A stretch of 45,696 nt of DNA from DATLZC01 sp037444005 (GTDB lineage: Bacteria; Chloroflexota; Dehalococcoidia; DSTF01; JACRBR01). A program made the position numbers and the translations under genes. Under the pieces are notes generated by a model. That model made no database searches and had not been told where the DNA came from. It saw only the letters and a list, made by a program, of their open reading frames with translations. Below are positions 7,290 to 15,063 of the stretch, one piece after another; position 1 is the first letter of the stretch; each line of letters begins with the position of its first letter. The DNA lies in contig JBBING010000012.1 of the NCBI GenBank assembly GCA_037444005.1, positions 1 through 45,696 on the forward strand, in the 5' to 3' direction.

Positions 7290-8495
7290 ATGACGACGCA
7301 GGTCATCGTCGCCGCCGCGTTGTTCCGAAAGGACGGGCGAGCGCTCGTCGTACGGCGGTCGCCGTTCGCGCGGCCGGCCCTGGGTCGATGGTTCCTTCCG
7401 GCGACCGCCGTACCCGCCGAGCAAACGGTCGAGGAAGCCCTCCGCCGGCACGTGGGCGAGGAGCTCGGCGTCGAGATCGCCCGCGAAGAGTTCGTGGACA
7501 CGCTGTACATCGAGTACGGAGGCGTGCGTTACGTGACCAGCATGTTCGACGTCCTGTCGTACGAGGGGAAGCTGCGGTTTCGCGCGGGCGGAGACTACGA
7601 AGACGCCCGGTTTCTCAACGCCGAGGAGATCGAGCAGATCGTGATGCCGTCGGCGCTGCGGGAGTGGTTGGTGCGCGAACTTCGGGGCGAAGCGCACGTG
7701 CCGTCGCCAGAGCTCGTCGCCGCGGTGGCGACGGCGGCGCCGGTGACGCGCCCGGACAATCGCGCCGCCTGGAACGCCATCGCCCGCCATTATCAGGAGC
7801 GCCACGCCGAGGACTTCCAGCGCATTGCCTGGGGTATCGGCGGGCCATACGAAGACGACGTGCGGCTTCTGGGCGACGTGAAGGGCAAGCGATTGCTGGA
7901 GGTCGGGTGCGGTGGCGGCCAGCACTCGATCTTGTTCGCCAGACAGGGCGCGCGCTGCGTCGGCGTCGACCTGTCGGACGAACAGGTGAAGTTCGCGCGC
8001 CGTCTGGCCGAGCGGGAAGGCGTCGACGCCGAGTTCTACCAGGGCGACGCCACGGACCTTTCGATGTTCGACGCCGAACAGTTCGACGCCGCGCACTCGG
8101 TGTTCGCCCTCCAGTATGTCGACGATATCGACGCCTGCTACCGCGAGGTGTTCCGCGTCCTGAAGCCGGGCGGGCGGTTCGTCTTCAGCGTCGATCACCC
8201 GGTCTTCCGCTGCTTCGACGACCGCTCGCAGCAGTTCGTCCGTCCGTACTGGACGCCGTACACGGAGTGGGACTGGGAGTTCCCCGGCGTCAAGGCGCGC
8301 ATGCACGCGAACTACCGGCCGCTGAGTGACGAACTCGACGCCCTCCGCCGGGCCGGATTCATCGTCGAGCGGCTGATGGAGCCGCAGCCGCAGGACCGCG
8401 AGGCGCTCGAGCGATGGCTCGAGCCCGCGGAGATCGCGCGCGCGCAGTACCTGCCGGTCAGTGTCATCTTCGTCGCGCGGAGGCCTGAGACATGA
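7290..8495 (+). CDS. Nudix-like domain fused to SAM-dependent methyltransferase
   Basis: A 401-residue two-domain protein. Residues 1-130 resemble a Nudix hydrolase fold, but the Nudix box (about 39-61) is degraded: against G-x5-E-x7-REUxEExGU, the first G is T, the first E is Q and RE is RH, while the final EELGV is kept. A linker (131-155) leads to a class I methyltransferase with motif I LLEVGCGGGQH (203-212), the acidic VDLSD (226-230) and a VLKPGGRFVFS strand. The methyl acceptor is unknown; hydrolase activity may be lost. AGAGGGG precedes ATG 7290, 42 bp after trpE, and the stop overlaps trpG by 4 bp, implying translational coupling. Neither domain is a tryptophan-pathway enzyme. A small-molecule or tRNA target is speculation. 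Confidence 0.85.
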   Translation: MTTQVIVAAALFRKDGRALVVRRSPFARPALGRWFLPATAVPAEQTVEEALRRHVGEELGVEIAREEFVDTLYIEYGGVRYVTSMFDVLSYEGKLRFRAGGDYEDARFLNAEEIEQIVMPSALREWLVRELRGEAHVPSPELVAAVATAAPVTRPDNRAAWNAIARHYQERHAEDFQRIAWGIGGPYEDDVRLLGDVKGKRLLEVGCGGGQHSILFARQGARCVGVDLSDEQVKFARRLAEREGVDAEFYQGDATDLSMFDAEQFDAAHSVFALQYVDDIDACYREVFRVLKPGGRFVFSVDHPVFRCFDDRSQQFVRPYWTPYTEWDWEFPGVKARMHANYRPLSDELDALRRAGFIVERLMEPQPQDREALERWLEPAEIARAQYLPVSVIFVARRPET

Positions 8496-9070
8496 CCGTC
8501 CTGCTCATCGACAACTACGACAGCTTCACGTACAACCTGTATCAGTACCTCGGCGAGCTCGGGGCGGACGTCGAGGTCGTGCGCAACGACGAGATCGGCG
8601 TCGAGGATGTCGAGCAGCGGGCGCCGAGCCACATCGTGATTTCGCCGGGCCCCGGCACACCGCGTGACAGCGGCGTCTCGATGGAGGTGATTCGCCGCTT
8701 CGCGGGACGCATCCCCATCCTAGGGGTGTGCCTCGGCCACCAGTGCATCGGCGCCGTCTTCGGCGGCGTCGTCGAGGGCGCCGGCGAGATCGTCCACGGG
8801 AAGGTGTCGAAGGTGACTCACGACGGCAAGGGAGTCTTCGCTGGCCTGCCCAACCCCATCGAGGCGACCCGCTACCACTCGCTGGCGATCCGGCCCGATT
8901 CGGTGCCCGACTGTCTCGAAGTCAGCGCCTGGAGCGAGAGCGGCGTCATCATGGGCGTGCGCCACAAGGAGCTGCCGGTCGAAGGCGTCCAGTTTCATCC
9001 GGAGTCGATTCTGACTCCGCACGGCCACGACATCCTGCGGAACTTCTTGAACATGAAGGCACACGCGTGA
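8492..9070 (+). CDS. trpG: Anthranilate synthase glutamine amidotransferase component
   Basis: A 192-residue class I glutamine amidotransferase. The catalytic triad is visible: Cys80 in GVCLGHQ, and His169 and Glu171 in QFHPES. DNYDSFTYNL near the N-terminus and SPGPGTP are typical of TrpG/PabA. It releases ammonia from glutamine for TrpE; the same protein could also serve aminodeoxychorismate synthase, a dual role known in some bacteria. The ATG overlaps the upstream stop (ATGA). A 79-bp gap separates it from trpD. Confidence 0.95.
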   Translation: MTVLLIDNYDSFTYNLYQYLGELGADVEVVRNDEIGVEDVEQRAPSHIVISPGPGTPRDSGVSMEVIRRFAGRIPILGVCLGHQCIGAVFGGVVEGAGEIVHGKVSKVTHDGKGVFAGLPNPIEATRYHSLAIRPDSVPDCLEVSAWSESGVIMGVRHKELPVEGVQFHPESILTPHGHDILRNFLNMKAHA

Positions 9071-9149
9071 CGATGCCGAAGGAGCCTTGCGGAGCGTCGG
9101 TCCCGAAGCGCAGCATCGAGGCCGGCGCGCGTGTCCGGGGAGAGGGGAG

Positions 9150-10163
9150 ATGATCCGCGAAGCCATCGCGAAGCTCGTGACGGGCGCCTCGCTCAGCGAG
9201 GACGAGGCGGCCACGGCCATGGTCAGCATCATGTCGGGCGAAGCGACGCCCGCGCAGATCGGCGCCTTCCTCATGGGCCTGCGGATCAAGGGCGAGACTG
9301 TGGACGAGATCACCGGGATGGCGCGCGTCATGCGCGAACACGCCCGGCGTGTCGACATCGACGGGGCCCTGCTGGACACCTGCGGCACCGGCGGCGACGA
9401 GCGGGGCACGTTCAACGTCAGCACGGCGGCCGCCTTCGTTGCGGCGGGCGCTGGCGCCCGCGTCGCCAAGCACGGCAACCGCGCGATGACGTCGCGCTGC
9501 GGAAGCGCCGACGTGCTCGAAGCCCTCGGAGCCAGGATCGACCTGGGGCCGGAACAGGTGCGCCAGTGTCTGGAAGAGGTGGGGGTCGCGTTCATGTTCG
9601 CGCAGGCGTTTCACCCGGCGATGAAGCACGCCGCCGGTCCGAGACGCGAACTGGGCATCCGCACCGTGTTCAACATCTTGGGCCCCCTCTGCAACCCGGC
9701 GGGCGCTGACCGCCAGGTGCTCGGTGTGGCGGACCCCGTGGTCGGCGAGAAGCTGGCGCACGCGCTCCAGCGGCTGGGGTCGACGCACGCGCTGGTGGTC
9801 CACGGACAGGACGGCATCGACGAGATCAGCGTCAGCGCGCCAACTACCATTTACGAGCTGCGGGACGGGCGCATCTTCCGCGAGACGCTGCTGCCGTCCG
9901 AAGCCGGAGTAGGCACCCACAGGCTGGAAGACCTGCGAGGCGGCACGCCAGAGGAGAACGCCGCCCGCCTGCGCGGCGTCCTCGGGGGCGAGCCGGGCCC
10001 GCTGCGCGACTTCGTTCTGGTGAACGCCGCCGCCGCCCTCGTCGCCTTCGACCTCGCGCCGACCATCCGCGAGGGCGTGCGCATCGCCGCTCACGCCATC
10101 GACAGTGGGGCGGCGCTGGAGAAGCTGGAGCGCTTTGTGGAGGTGACCAACCGCCTTGCCTGA
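9150..10163 (+). CDS. trpD: Anthranilate phosphoribosyltransferase
   Basis: A 337-residue protein of normal family length. It shows the PRPP-binding DTCGTGGD (76-83), the NVSTAAAFV segment and KHGNRAMTSRCGSADVLEALG-type motif (split here: KHGNRAM at 107-113 and GSADVLEALG after it). It transfers phosphoribose from PRPP to anthranilate. The ATG at 9150 is chosen because GGGGAGAGGGGAG lies just upstream and the family N-terminus begins there; an earlier ATG at 9087 would add 21 unlike residues. Its last 8 bases overlap trpC. Confidence 0.95.
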   Translation: MIREAIAKLVTGASLSEDEAATAMVSIMSGEATPAQIGAFLMGLRIKGETVDEITGMARVMREHARRVDIDGALLDTCGTGGDERGTFNVSTAAAFVAAGAGARVAKHGNRAMTSRCGSADVLEALGARIDLGPEQVRQCLEEVGVAFMFAQAFHPAMKHAAGPRRELGIRTVFNILGPLCNPAGADRQVLGVADPVVGEKLAHALQRLGSTHALVVHGQDGIDEISVSAPTTIYELRDGRIFRETLLPSEAGVGTHRLEDLRGGTPEENAARLRGVLGGEPGPLRDFVLVNAAAALVAFDLAPTIREGVRIAAHAIDSGAALEKLERFVEVTNRLA

Positions 10164-10992
10164 TGCCACGCCTTCCATTCTGGAACGCATCGTCGCTGAC
10201 AAGCGGCGGGAGGTCGCCGAACGCAAGGAAAAGGAGCCTATCGAGGTCCTCGAGCGCCGCATCCCGGAGCTCGACCCGCAGTGGAGCCTCATGCGCGCCA
10301 TTCTCGAAGGTCCGCGCGGGCCGATCTCCGGCGGAAAGCGCGTGCAGCTCATCGCCGAGGTGAAAAAGGCCTCCCCGTCCAAGGGACGGCTGGTCGCCCG
10401 GCTGGAGCATCTCGCGCTGGCCCGCACGTACACCATCGGGGGCGCCGCGGGCATCTCGGTGGTGACCGAGCAGAAGCACTTCCAGGGGTCGATTCAGTTC
10501 CTCTCGGACATCCGCTGGAGCCTGAAGGGCTACTATCCGGGAGGGCGGCCTTCGATTCTGCGAAAAGACTTCCTGTTCGACCCGTACCAGATCTGGGAGT
10601 CCCGCGCTTATGGGGCCGACGCCGTCTTGCTCATCGTCGCCATCCTCGACGACGCCCGCCTTCGCGAGCTCCTGACGCTGGCGCGCAGCCTCGACATGGA
10701 CGCGCTCGTCGAAGTCCACGATGAGGAAGAGGTGAAGCGCGCGTTGGACGCCGGCGCCGAGCTTATCGGCATCAACAACCGCGACCTTCGCACGTTCGAG
10801 ACGGACCTCGCCACCACGGAGCGGCTCCGGCCGCTCATCCCCGACGACAAGTGCGTCGTCAGCGAGAGCGGCATCTTCACGAGGGCAGACGTCGAGCGGC
10901 TGGCCGATTGCGGCGTGCACGCCGTCCTCGTCGGCGAAGCGCTCATCACGTCGAACGACGTGAGGAACAAGATGCGCGAGTTTCTGGTGTAA
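10156..10992 (+). CDS. trpC: Indole-3-glycerol-phosphate synthase
   Basis: A 278-residue TIM-barrel enzyme with ILERIVADKRREVAERK at the N-terminus, the catalytic-lysine strand AEVKKASPSKG, ALVEVHDEEEV, GINNRDLRTFETDL and SESGIFTRADV. It closes the indole ring of carboxyphenylaminodeoxyribulose phosphate with loss of CO2. The start is a TTG inside the end of trpD, 8 bases overlapping; GGAGGTG lies 10 bases upstream and the sequence after it fits the family start, so no better codon exists. Confidence 0.94.
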   Translation: MPDATPSILERIVADKRREVAERKEKEPIEVLERRIPELDPQWSLMRAILEGPRGPISGGKRVQLIAEVKKASPSKGRLVARLEHLALARTYTIGGAAGISVVTEQKHFQGSIQFLSDIRWSLKGYYPGGRPSILRKDFLFDPYQIWESRAYGADAVLLIVAILDDARLRELLTLARSLDMDALVEVHDEEEVKRALDAGAELIGINNRDLRTFETDLATTERLRPLIPDDKCVVSESGIFTRADVERLADCGVHAVLVGEALITSNDVRNKMREFLV

Positions 10993-10996
10993 AGCG

Positions 10997-11707
10997 ATGA
11001 CGCGCGTCAAAATCTGCGGCTGCACTCGGGTGCGCGACGCGCTGGCCGCGGCGGAGGCCGGCGCCGACTTCATCGGCCTGGTCTTCGCGCCCGGAAGCCG
11101 GCGGCTCGTCAGCGTCGAGGAGGCGGCGGAGATCGCCCGGGCGCTGGGTCCCCCGCTCGCGGCGTTCGGGCAGGTGGAGCCGCCGCCTGTTCATCCCGGC
11201 CACGCGGACGACGTGGCGGCGTGGTTCCGGGACGGCGCCGACGCGCTCGAACGGCTCCTGGCGCGGAAGCGCCCGCTCGTGGTCGGCGTCTTCGAAGACC
11301 AGCCCATCGACGAAATCAACGACATCGCAGAGGAAGCCGGACTCGATCTCGTGCAGCTCAGCGGGCGGGAGTCGTGGGACGACTGCCTGCTGGTGAGCCG
11401 GCAGGTCATCCGCGCGGTCGACGCCGCGGCGGCGGCGGCCGGGGACCTGCGCCCCAGGACCGCCATCGCCGTGATTCTCGACTCGAGCCGAGGGACAGGC
11501 GTGAAGGGCGACTGGGAGGCCGCCGCGGCTGTGTGCGCGCGTATTCCCGCCATCCTGGCGGGTGGGCTCACCCCGGAGAACGTCCGCGACGCTATCCAGA
11601 CCGTCCGTCCCTGGGGCGTCGACACGTCGAGCGGCGTCGAGACCGACGGGATGAAGGACCCCGAGAAAATCCGCGCCTTCGTGCGGGCGGCGAAAGGAGT
11701 TTCGTGA
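10997..11707 (+). CDS. trpF: Phosphoribosylanthranilate isomerase
   Basis: A 236-residue TIM barrel with the catalytic cysteine in VKICGCTR near the N-terminus, FIGLVFAPGSRR, the catalytic aspartate in VILDSSRGTG and the phosphate-binding LAGGLTPENV and GVDTSSGVE. It isomerises N-(5-phosphoribosyl)anthranilate. It is about 25 residues longer than common TrpF because of an insertion after EIARALG that contains a Pro-rich loop. It begins 4 bp after trpC and overlaps trpB by 4 bp. Confidence 0.93.
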   Translation: MTRVKICGCTRVRDALAAAEAGADFIGLVFAPGSRRLVSVEEAAEIARALGPPLAAFGQVEPPPVHPGHADDVAAWFRDGADALERLLARKRPLVVGVFEDQPIDEINDIAEEAGLDLVQLSGRESWDDCLLVSRQVIRAVDAAAAAAGDLRPRTAIAVILDSSRGTGVKGDWEAAAAVCARIPAILAGGLTPENVRDAIQTVRPWGVDTSSGVETDGMKDPEKIRAFVRAAKGVS

Positions 11708-12906
11708 GCGCGAGGCAGTCGTTGCCGGACGCCCTCGGCCATTTCGGGCCGTTCGGCGGCCGCTTCGTTCCCGAGACGTTGATGACGGCCCTCGAAGAGC
11801 TCACCGACGCGTTCCACGAGGCGCAGCGGGACGCGTCGTTCCAGGCGGAGCTCTCGTCGCTTCTGCGGGACTACGTCGGGCGGCCCACCCCGCTGTACTT
11901 CGCAGAGAACCTGACGCGTGCGCTCGGCGGCCCGAAGATCTACATCAAACGCGAGGACCTGGCGCACACCGGCGCACACAAGATCAACAACGCCCTCGCG
12001 CAAGGGCTGCTCGCCCGGCGCATGGGCAAACGGCGCGTCATCGCCGAGACGGGCGCCGGACAGCACGGCGTGGCGACCGCGACCGTCTGCGCGATGCTGG
12101 GGCTCGACGCCGTCGTCTACATGGGCGCCGAAGACGTGCGGCGGCAGGCGCTCAACGTCTTCCGGATGAAGCTGCTGGGCGCAGAAGTCCGCGTGGTCGA
12201 CGCCGGTAGCCGCACCCTCAAGGACGCCATCAACGAAGCGATGCGCGATTGGGTGACCAACGTAGCGACGTCGTACTACCTGCTCGGGAGCGCCGTCGGG
12301 CCGCACCCGTACCCACTCATGGTCCGCGAGTTCCAGTCCGTCATCGGCAGGGAGGCGCGCCAGCAGATCCAGGAAGCGGCTGGGCGCTTGCCCGACGTGG
12401 CCATCGCCTGCGTCGGTGGCGGGAGCAACGCCATCGGGCTGTTCCATCCGTTCCTCGACGACCCCGTCCGGCTCATCGGCGTCGAGGCCGCTGGCGAAGG
12501 CGTCCCGACCGGCCGGCACGCCGCCACGCTCGTCGCCGGACGCCCCGGCGTCCTCCACGGCGCGCGGAGCTATCTGCTACAGGACACTCACGGCCAGATC
12601 GTCGAGACCCACAGCATCTCCGCAGGCCTCGACTACCCCGGCGTCGGACCCGAACACAGCTATCTGAAGGAGACGGGACGCGCCGAATACGTGGCCGTCA
12701 CCGACGCCGAAGCCCTCGATGGGTTCCGGCTCCTGTCCGAGACGGAAGGCATCATCCCCGCGCTCGAGCCCGCGCACGCCGTCGGCTATCTGCGAACACT
12801 CGCGCCGACCCTCGACCGCGACGCCATCGTCCTCCTCGGCCTCTCGGGTCGCGGCGACAAAGACATGGAGACGGTGGCGAAGGCCCTGGGCGTCGACTTG
12901 CGCTGA
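11704..12906 (+). CDS. trpB: Tryptophan synthase beta chain (TrpB1 type)
   Basis: A 400-residue canonical TrpB: GHFGPFGGRFVPETLM at the start, the PLP lysine Lys93 in HTGAHKINNA, ETGAGQHG, and the phosphate site CVGGGSNAIG. It normally makes tryptophan from indole and serine in an alpha2beta2 complex with TrpA. The GTG at 11704 overlaps the trpF stop (GTGA). The usual downstream trpA is absent: the next gene is convergent, ending 4 bp away. The alpha subunit must be encoded elsewhere or replaced. Confidence 0.95.
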   Translation: MSARQSLPDALGHFGPFGGRFVPETLMTALEELTDAFHEAQRDASFQAELSSLLRDYVGRPTPLYFAENLTRALGGPKIYIKREDLAHTGAHKINNALAQGLLARRMGKRRVIAETGAGQHGVATATVCAMLGLDAVVYMGAEDVRRQALNVFRMKLLGAEVRVVDAGSRTLKDAINEAMRDWVTNVATSYYLLGSAVGPHPYPLMVREFQSVIGREARQQIQEAAGRLPDVAIACVGGGSNAIGLFHPFLDDPVRLIGVEAAGEGVPTGRHAATLVAGRPGVLHGARSYLLQDTHGQIVETHSISAGLDYPGVGPEHSYLKETGRAEYVAVTDAEALDGFRLLSETEGIIPALEPAHAVGYLRTLAPTLDRDAIVLLGLSGRGDKDMETVAKALGVDLR

Positions 12907-12910
12907 AGCC

Positions 12911-13456
12911 CTACGGCCGCACGCGGCCCCGCCGGCGGAAGCGCCGGCCGGGTGAGCCGTCGCGCCTGCGCTCGGCGCCTTCGAGCGCGAGCGCCGACGC
13001 CGCGAGCACATCGGCCCACGACCCCTCGACGATGGGCTCGAGGGCGTCCATGAAGCGCAAGACGTGCGCCGCGGCTTCCTGCGCCAGCGCAGGCGTGAGC
13101 GCCTCGAACGGGAGCGAGCGGTGCAATCGCGTCCAGGATGGCGTCCACTCCTCCAGCTCCACGTCGGGGCCGAGCGCGGCCATGATCTCGCCAGCGTGAC
13201 GGGCCATCACCTCCGCCCAGGCGTAGCTGAACTCCCGCGGCCCCTCGACATGCAGGCCCACTTCGATACGGCCGGTCTTGCGCTGCGGCCACACCTCGTA
13301 ATGCACGCGGGGGTCGCGCCGATAGAACTGAAGGTAGCTGAACCGCTGACGCCACTGGAGCGCCGGCGTGCGAGACGGGTTCGCGTCGAGTACGGCGTCT
13401 CTCACCAGCGCGAGGAACTCGCGAATGCGCAGCGACGTAGGATCGGAGGGCGCCAT
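12911..13456 (-). CDS. Hypothetical protein
   Basis: An 181-residue soluble protein that I do not recognise. It has a central strand-rich segment (FSYLQFYRRDPRVHYEVW and RIEVGLHVEG) flanked by helices, and a basic Arg-rich tail whose DNA contains a 7-bp stem GCCGGCG-gaag-CGCCGGC (12931-12948). The ATG at 13456 is favoured over the frame start at 13510 because TTGTCG, 18 bp and TAGCAT lie just upstream, with 8 bp from the -10 to the ATG and no ribosome-binding site. The gene converges on trpB and diverges from the peptidase gene. Confidence 0.65.
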   Translation of the reverse strand: MAPSDPTSLRIREFLALVRDAVLDANPSRTPALQWRQRFSYLQFYRRDPRVHYEVWPQRKTGRIEVGLHVEGPREFSYAWAEVMARHAGEIMAALGPDVELEEWTPSWTRLHRSLPFEALTPALAQEAAAHVLRFMDALEPIVEGSWADVLAASALALEGAERRRDGSPGRRFRRRGRVRP

Positions 13457-13464
13457 GCGCGGCC

Positions 13465-13494
13465 ATGCTACGGCTCGATGCGCCGCCCCGACAA
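13465..13494 (-). promoter_or_regulatory. Candidate promoter, likely leaderless
   Basis: On the minus strand TTGTCG (13494-13489) and TAGCAT (13470-13465) are 18 bp apart. Eight bases separate the -10 from the ATG at 13456, so the transcript would start at or within a base or two of the start codon. Confidence 0.5.
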
Positions 13495-13549
13495 GCGGCG
13501 GCTTCCCCACAACGCCGCGTCCTGCGAAGATGCGACGGGAGATACCGAG

Positions 13550-15034
13550 ATGACATCACCCGCAGGAACGGATATCGCCACGCTGCTCGACCGCCTCGAG
13601 GCCGAAGCCGAGGCCTTCGCCTCGGAACTTTCGCGCGAGTACTACCTGAACTACGCCGGCCTCAAGGATCGCCTCGAGATCGCGCCCATCTACGGGCGCC
13701 ACGCCGCCCTCTTCTCCCGCGAGACCGTCGACGCCCTCATCGAGGCGGATGACGACGACCCGCGTCTTCCCGAGCTCCGCTGGTTCGTGGTCGAGGGCTA
13801 CCTCGATCAGGCCGCAAAGGAGCTGACAGAGCGCATCGCCGAGCGAGAGACGATCGACACCGTCGAATGGGAAGGCCAGCGGATCCCCTACCGTTCGGTG
13901 CCTCCGCTGGTGATGAACGAACCCGACCCCGACCGTCGCCACCGTCTCGAAGAGCTGCGTGTGCAGGCGACCGCCGCGCAGAATCCGTTGCGTGAACAGC
14001 GGTGGGATCTGCTGTACGCGCGCGCTCGGGAGCTCGGTTTCAAGAGCTATCGCGAGTTCTGCGACCGGCTGGGCCGCCTGAACCTGCAGCCGTTGAACCG
14101 GATGACCCAGCGGTTCCTTTGGGACAGCGAGTCCCGATATCGGGAGCTTCTCGAACAGCGCCTTCGCTCCATCGGCGTCGAGCCGGGCATGGCGGAGAAA
14201 AGCGACGTCTCGTACCTCTTCCGCTCGCCGGAGTTCGACGCCTGGTTCACGCGCGAGCGCATGTTGGAGGCGCTGGACGAAACCCTGCGCGACCTGGGAA
14301 TCGACCCCGCCGCCCAGCCGAACATCAGGCGCGACACCGAGCCCCGGCCGCGCAAGTCCCCGCGAGCGTTCTGCTCCGCCATTCGCGTGCCGGAGGAAGT
14401 CATCCTGGTGATCAACCCCCACGGCGGGCACGACGACTATCGCGCTCTGTTCCACGAGGCGGGGCATGCGGAGCATTTCGGGTCGACGAACCCCGGGTTG
14501 CCGTTCACTCACCGAGGGCTCGGAGACAATTCGGTCACGGAGGGGTTCGCGTTCGTCCTGGAGCACGTCGTGTACAACCCGGTGTGGCTGCGGCGGCGCC
14601 TCGGCGTCCCCGACCCGTCGGCGTACCTCGCGTTCTCGAAGTTCCAGAAGCTGTACATGCTGCGCCGGTACGCCGCCAAGCTGGGTTATGAGATGGAGCT
14701 GCACGCCGACACCAACGTCCGGGGCTACGCCAAGCATTACGCCGACATTCTCACGGCGCACCTCGGCGTCCGGTACGCCCCGGAGGACTATCTGTCCGAC
14801 GTCGACGACGCCTACTACGCCGCTCGCTATCTGCGCGCGTGGATTTTCGAGGCGCAGGTGCGGCGCATGTTCGAGGAGCGCTGGGGCCCCGCGTGGTTCG
14901 CCTCGCGCGAGGCGGGCGCGCGGCTGCGCGAGCTCTGGTCCTGGGGTCAGCGCTTCACCGCCGACGAGCTCCTCGCCGAGCTGGGCCTCGGGCCGCTCGA
15001 CATCGGGCCGCTGGCGCAGGAGCTCCTCGGGTAG
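13550..15034 (+). CDS. M3-family-like zinc metallopeptidase
   Basis: A 494-residue, mostly helical protein with the zinc motif HEAGH (302-306) and a later TEGFAFVLEHV segment supplying the third zinc ligand expected in M3 oligopeptidases such as PepF. The absence of a signal peptide suggests cytoplasmic peptide turnover. It is about 100 residues shorter than typical PepF. The ATG at 13550 follows GGGAG; the longer upstream frame is antisense to the hypothetical gene and has no family features. Substrate specificity cannot be read. It is followed 27 bp later by pyk. Confidence 0.82.
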   Translation: MTSPAGTDIATLLDRLEAEAEAFASELSREYYLNYAGLKDRLEIAPIYGRHAALFSRETVDALIEADDDDPRLPELRWFVVEGYLDQAAKELTERIAERETIDTVEWEGQRIPYRSVPPLVMNEPDPDRRHRLEELRVQATAAQNPLREQRWDLLYARARELGFKSYREFCDRLGRLNLQPLNRMTQRFLWDSESRYRELLEQRLRSIGVEPGMAEKSDVSYLFRSPEFDAWFTRERMLEALDETLRDLGIDPAAQPNIRRDTEPRPRKSPRAFCSAIRVPEEVILVINPHGGHDDYRALFHEAGHAEHFGSTNPGLPFTHRGLGDNSVTEGFAFVLEHVVYNPVWLRRRLGVPDPSAYLAFSKFQKLYMLRRYAAKLGYEMELHADTNVRGYAKHYADILTAHLGVRYAPEDYLSDVDDAYYAARYLRAWIFEAQVRRMFEERWGPAWFASREAGARLRELWSWGQRFTADELLAELGLGPLDIGPLAQELLG

Positions 15035-15039
15035 CGTTC

Positions 15040-15063
15040 GGGCCTCGACAGAGGCCCTACAAT
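15040..15063 (+). promoter_or_regulatory. Hairpin and -10-like element before pyk
   Basis: GGGCCTC (15040-15046), loop gaca, GAGGCCC (15051-15057) form a 7-bp stem between the peptidase stop and pyk. TACAAT (15058-15063) follows directly; no good -35 is seen at 17 bp. If the -10 is real, transcription starts near 15070 and the GTG at 15074 rather than ATG 15062 would be used. The stem could instead end the upstream transcript, though the T run is missing. Confidence 0.3.

Noticed and set aside
11221..12906. A fused TrpF-TrpB-like 561-residue frame
   Set aside because: Residues before GTG 11704 are out of frame with trpF and Arg/Gly-rich shadow sequence.
12907..13549. trpA expected after trpB
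   Set aside because: No frame on the plus strand here shows TrpA motifs; the only plausible gene is the unrelated minus-strand hypothetical.
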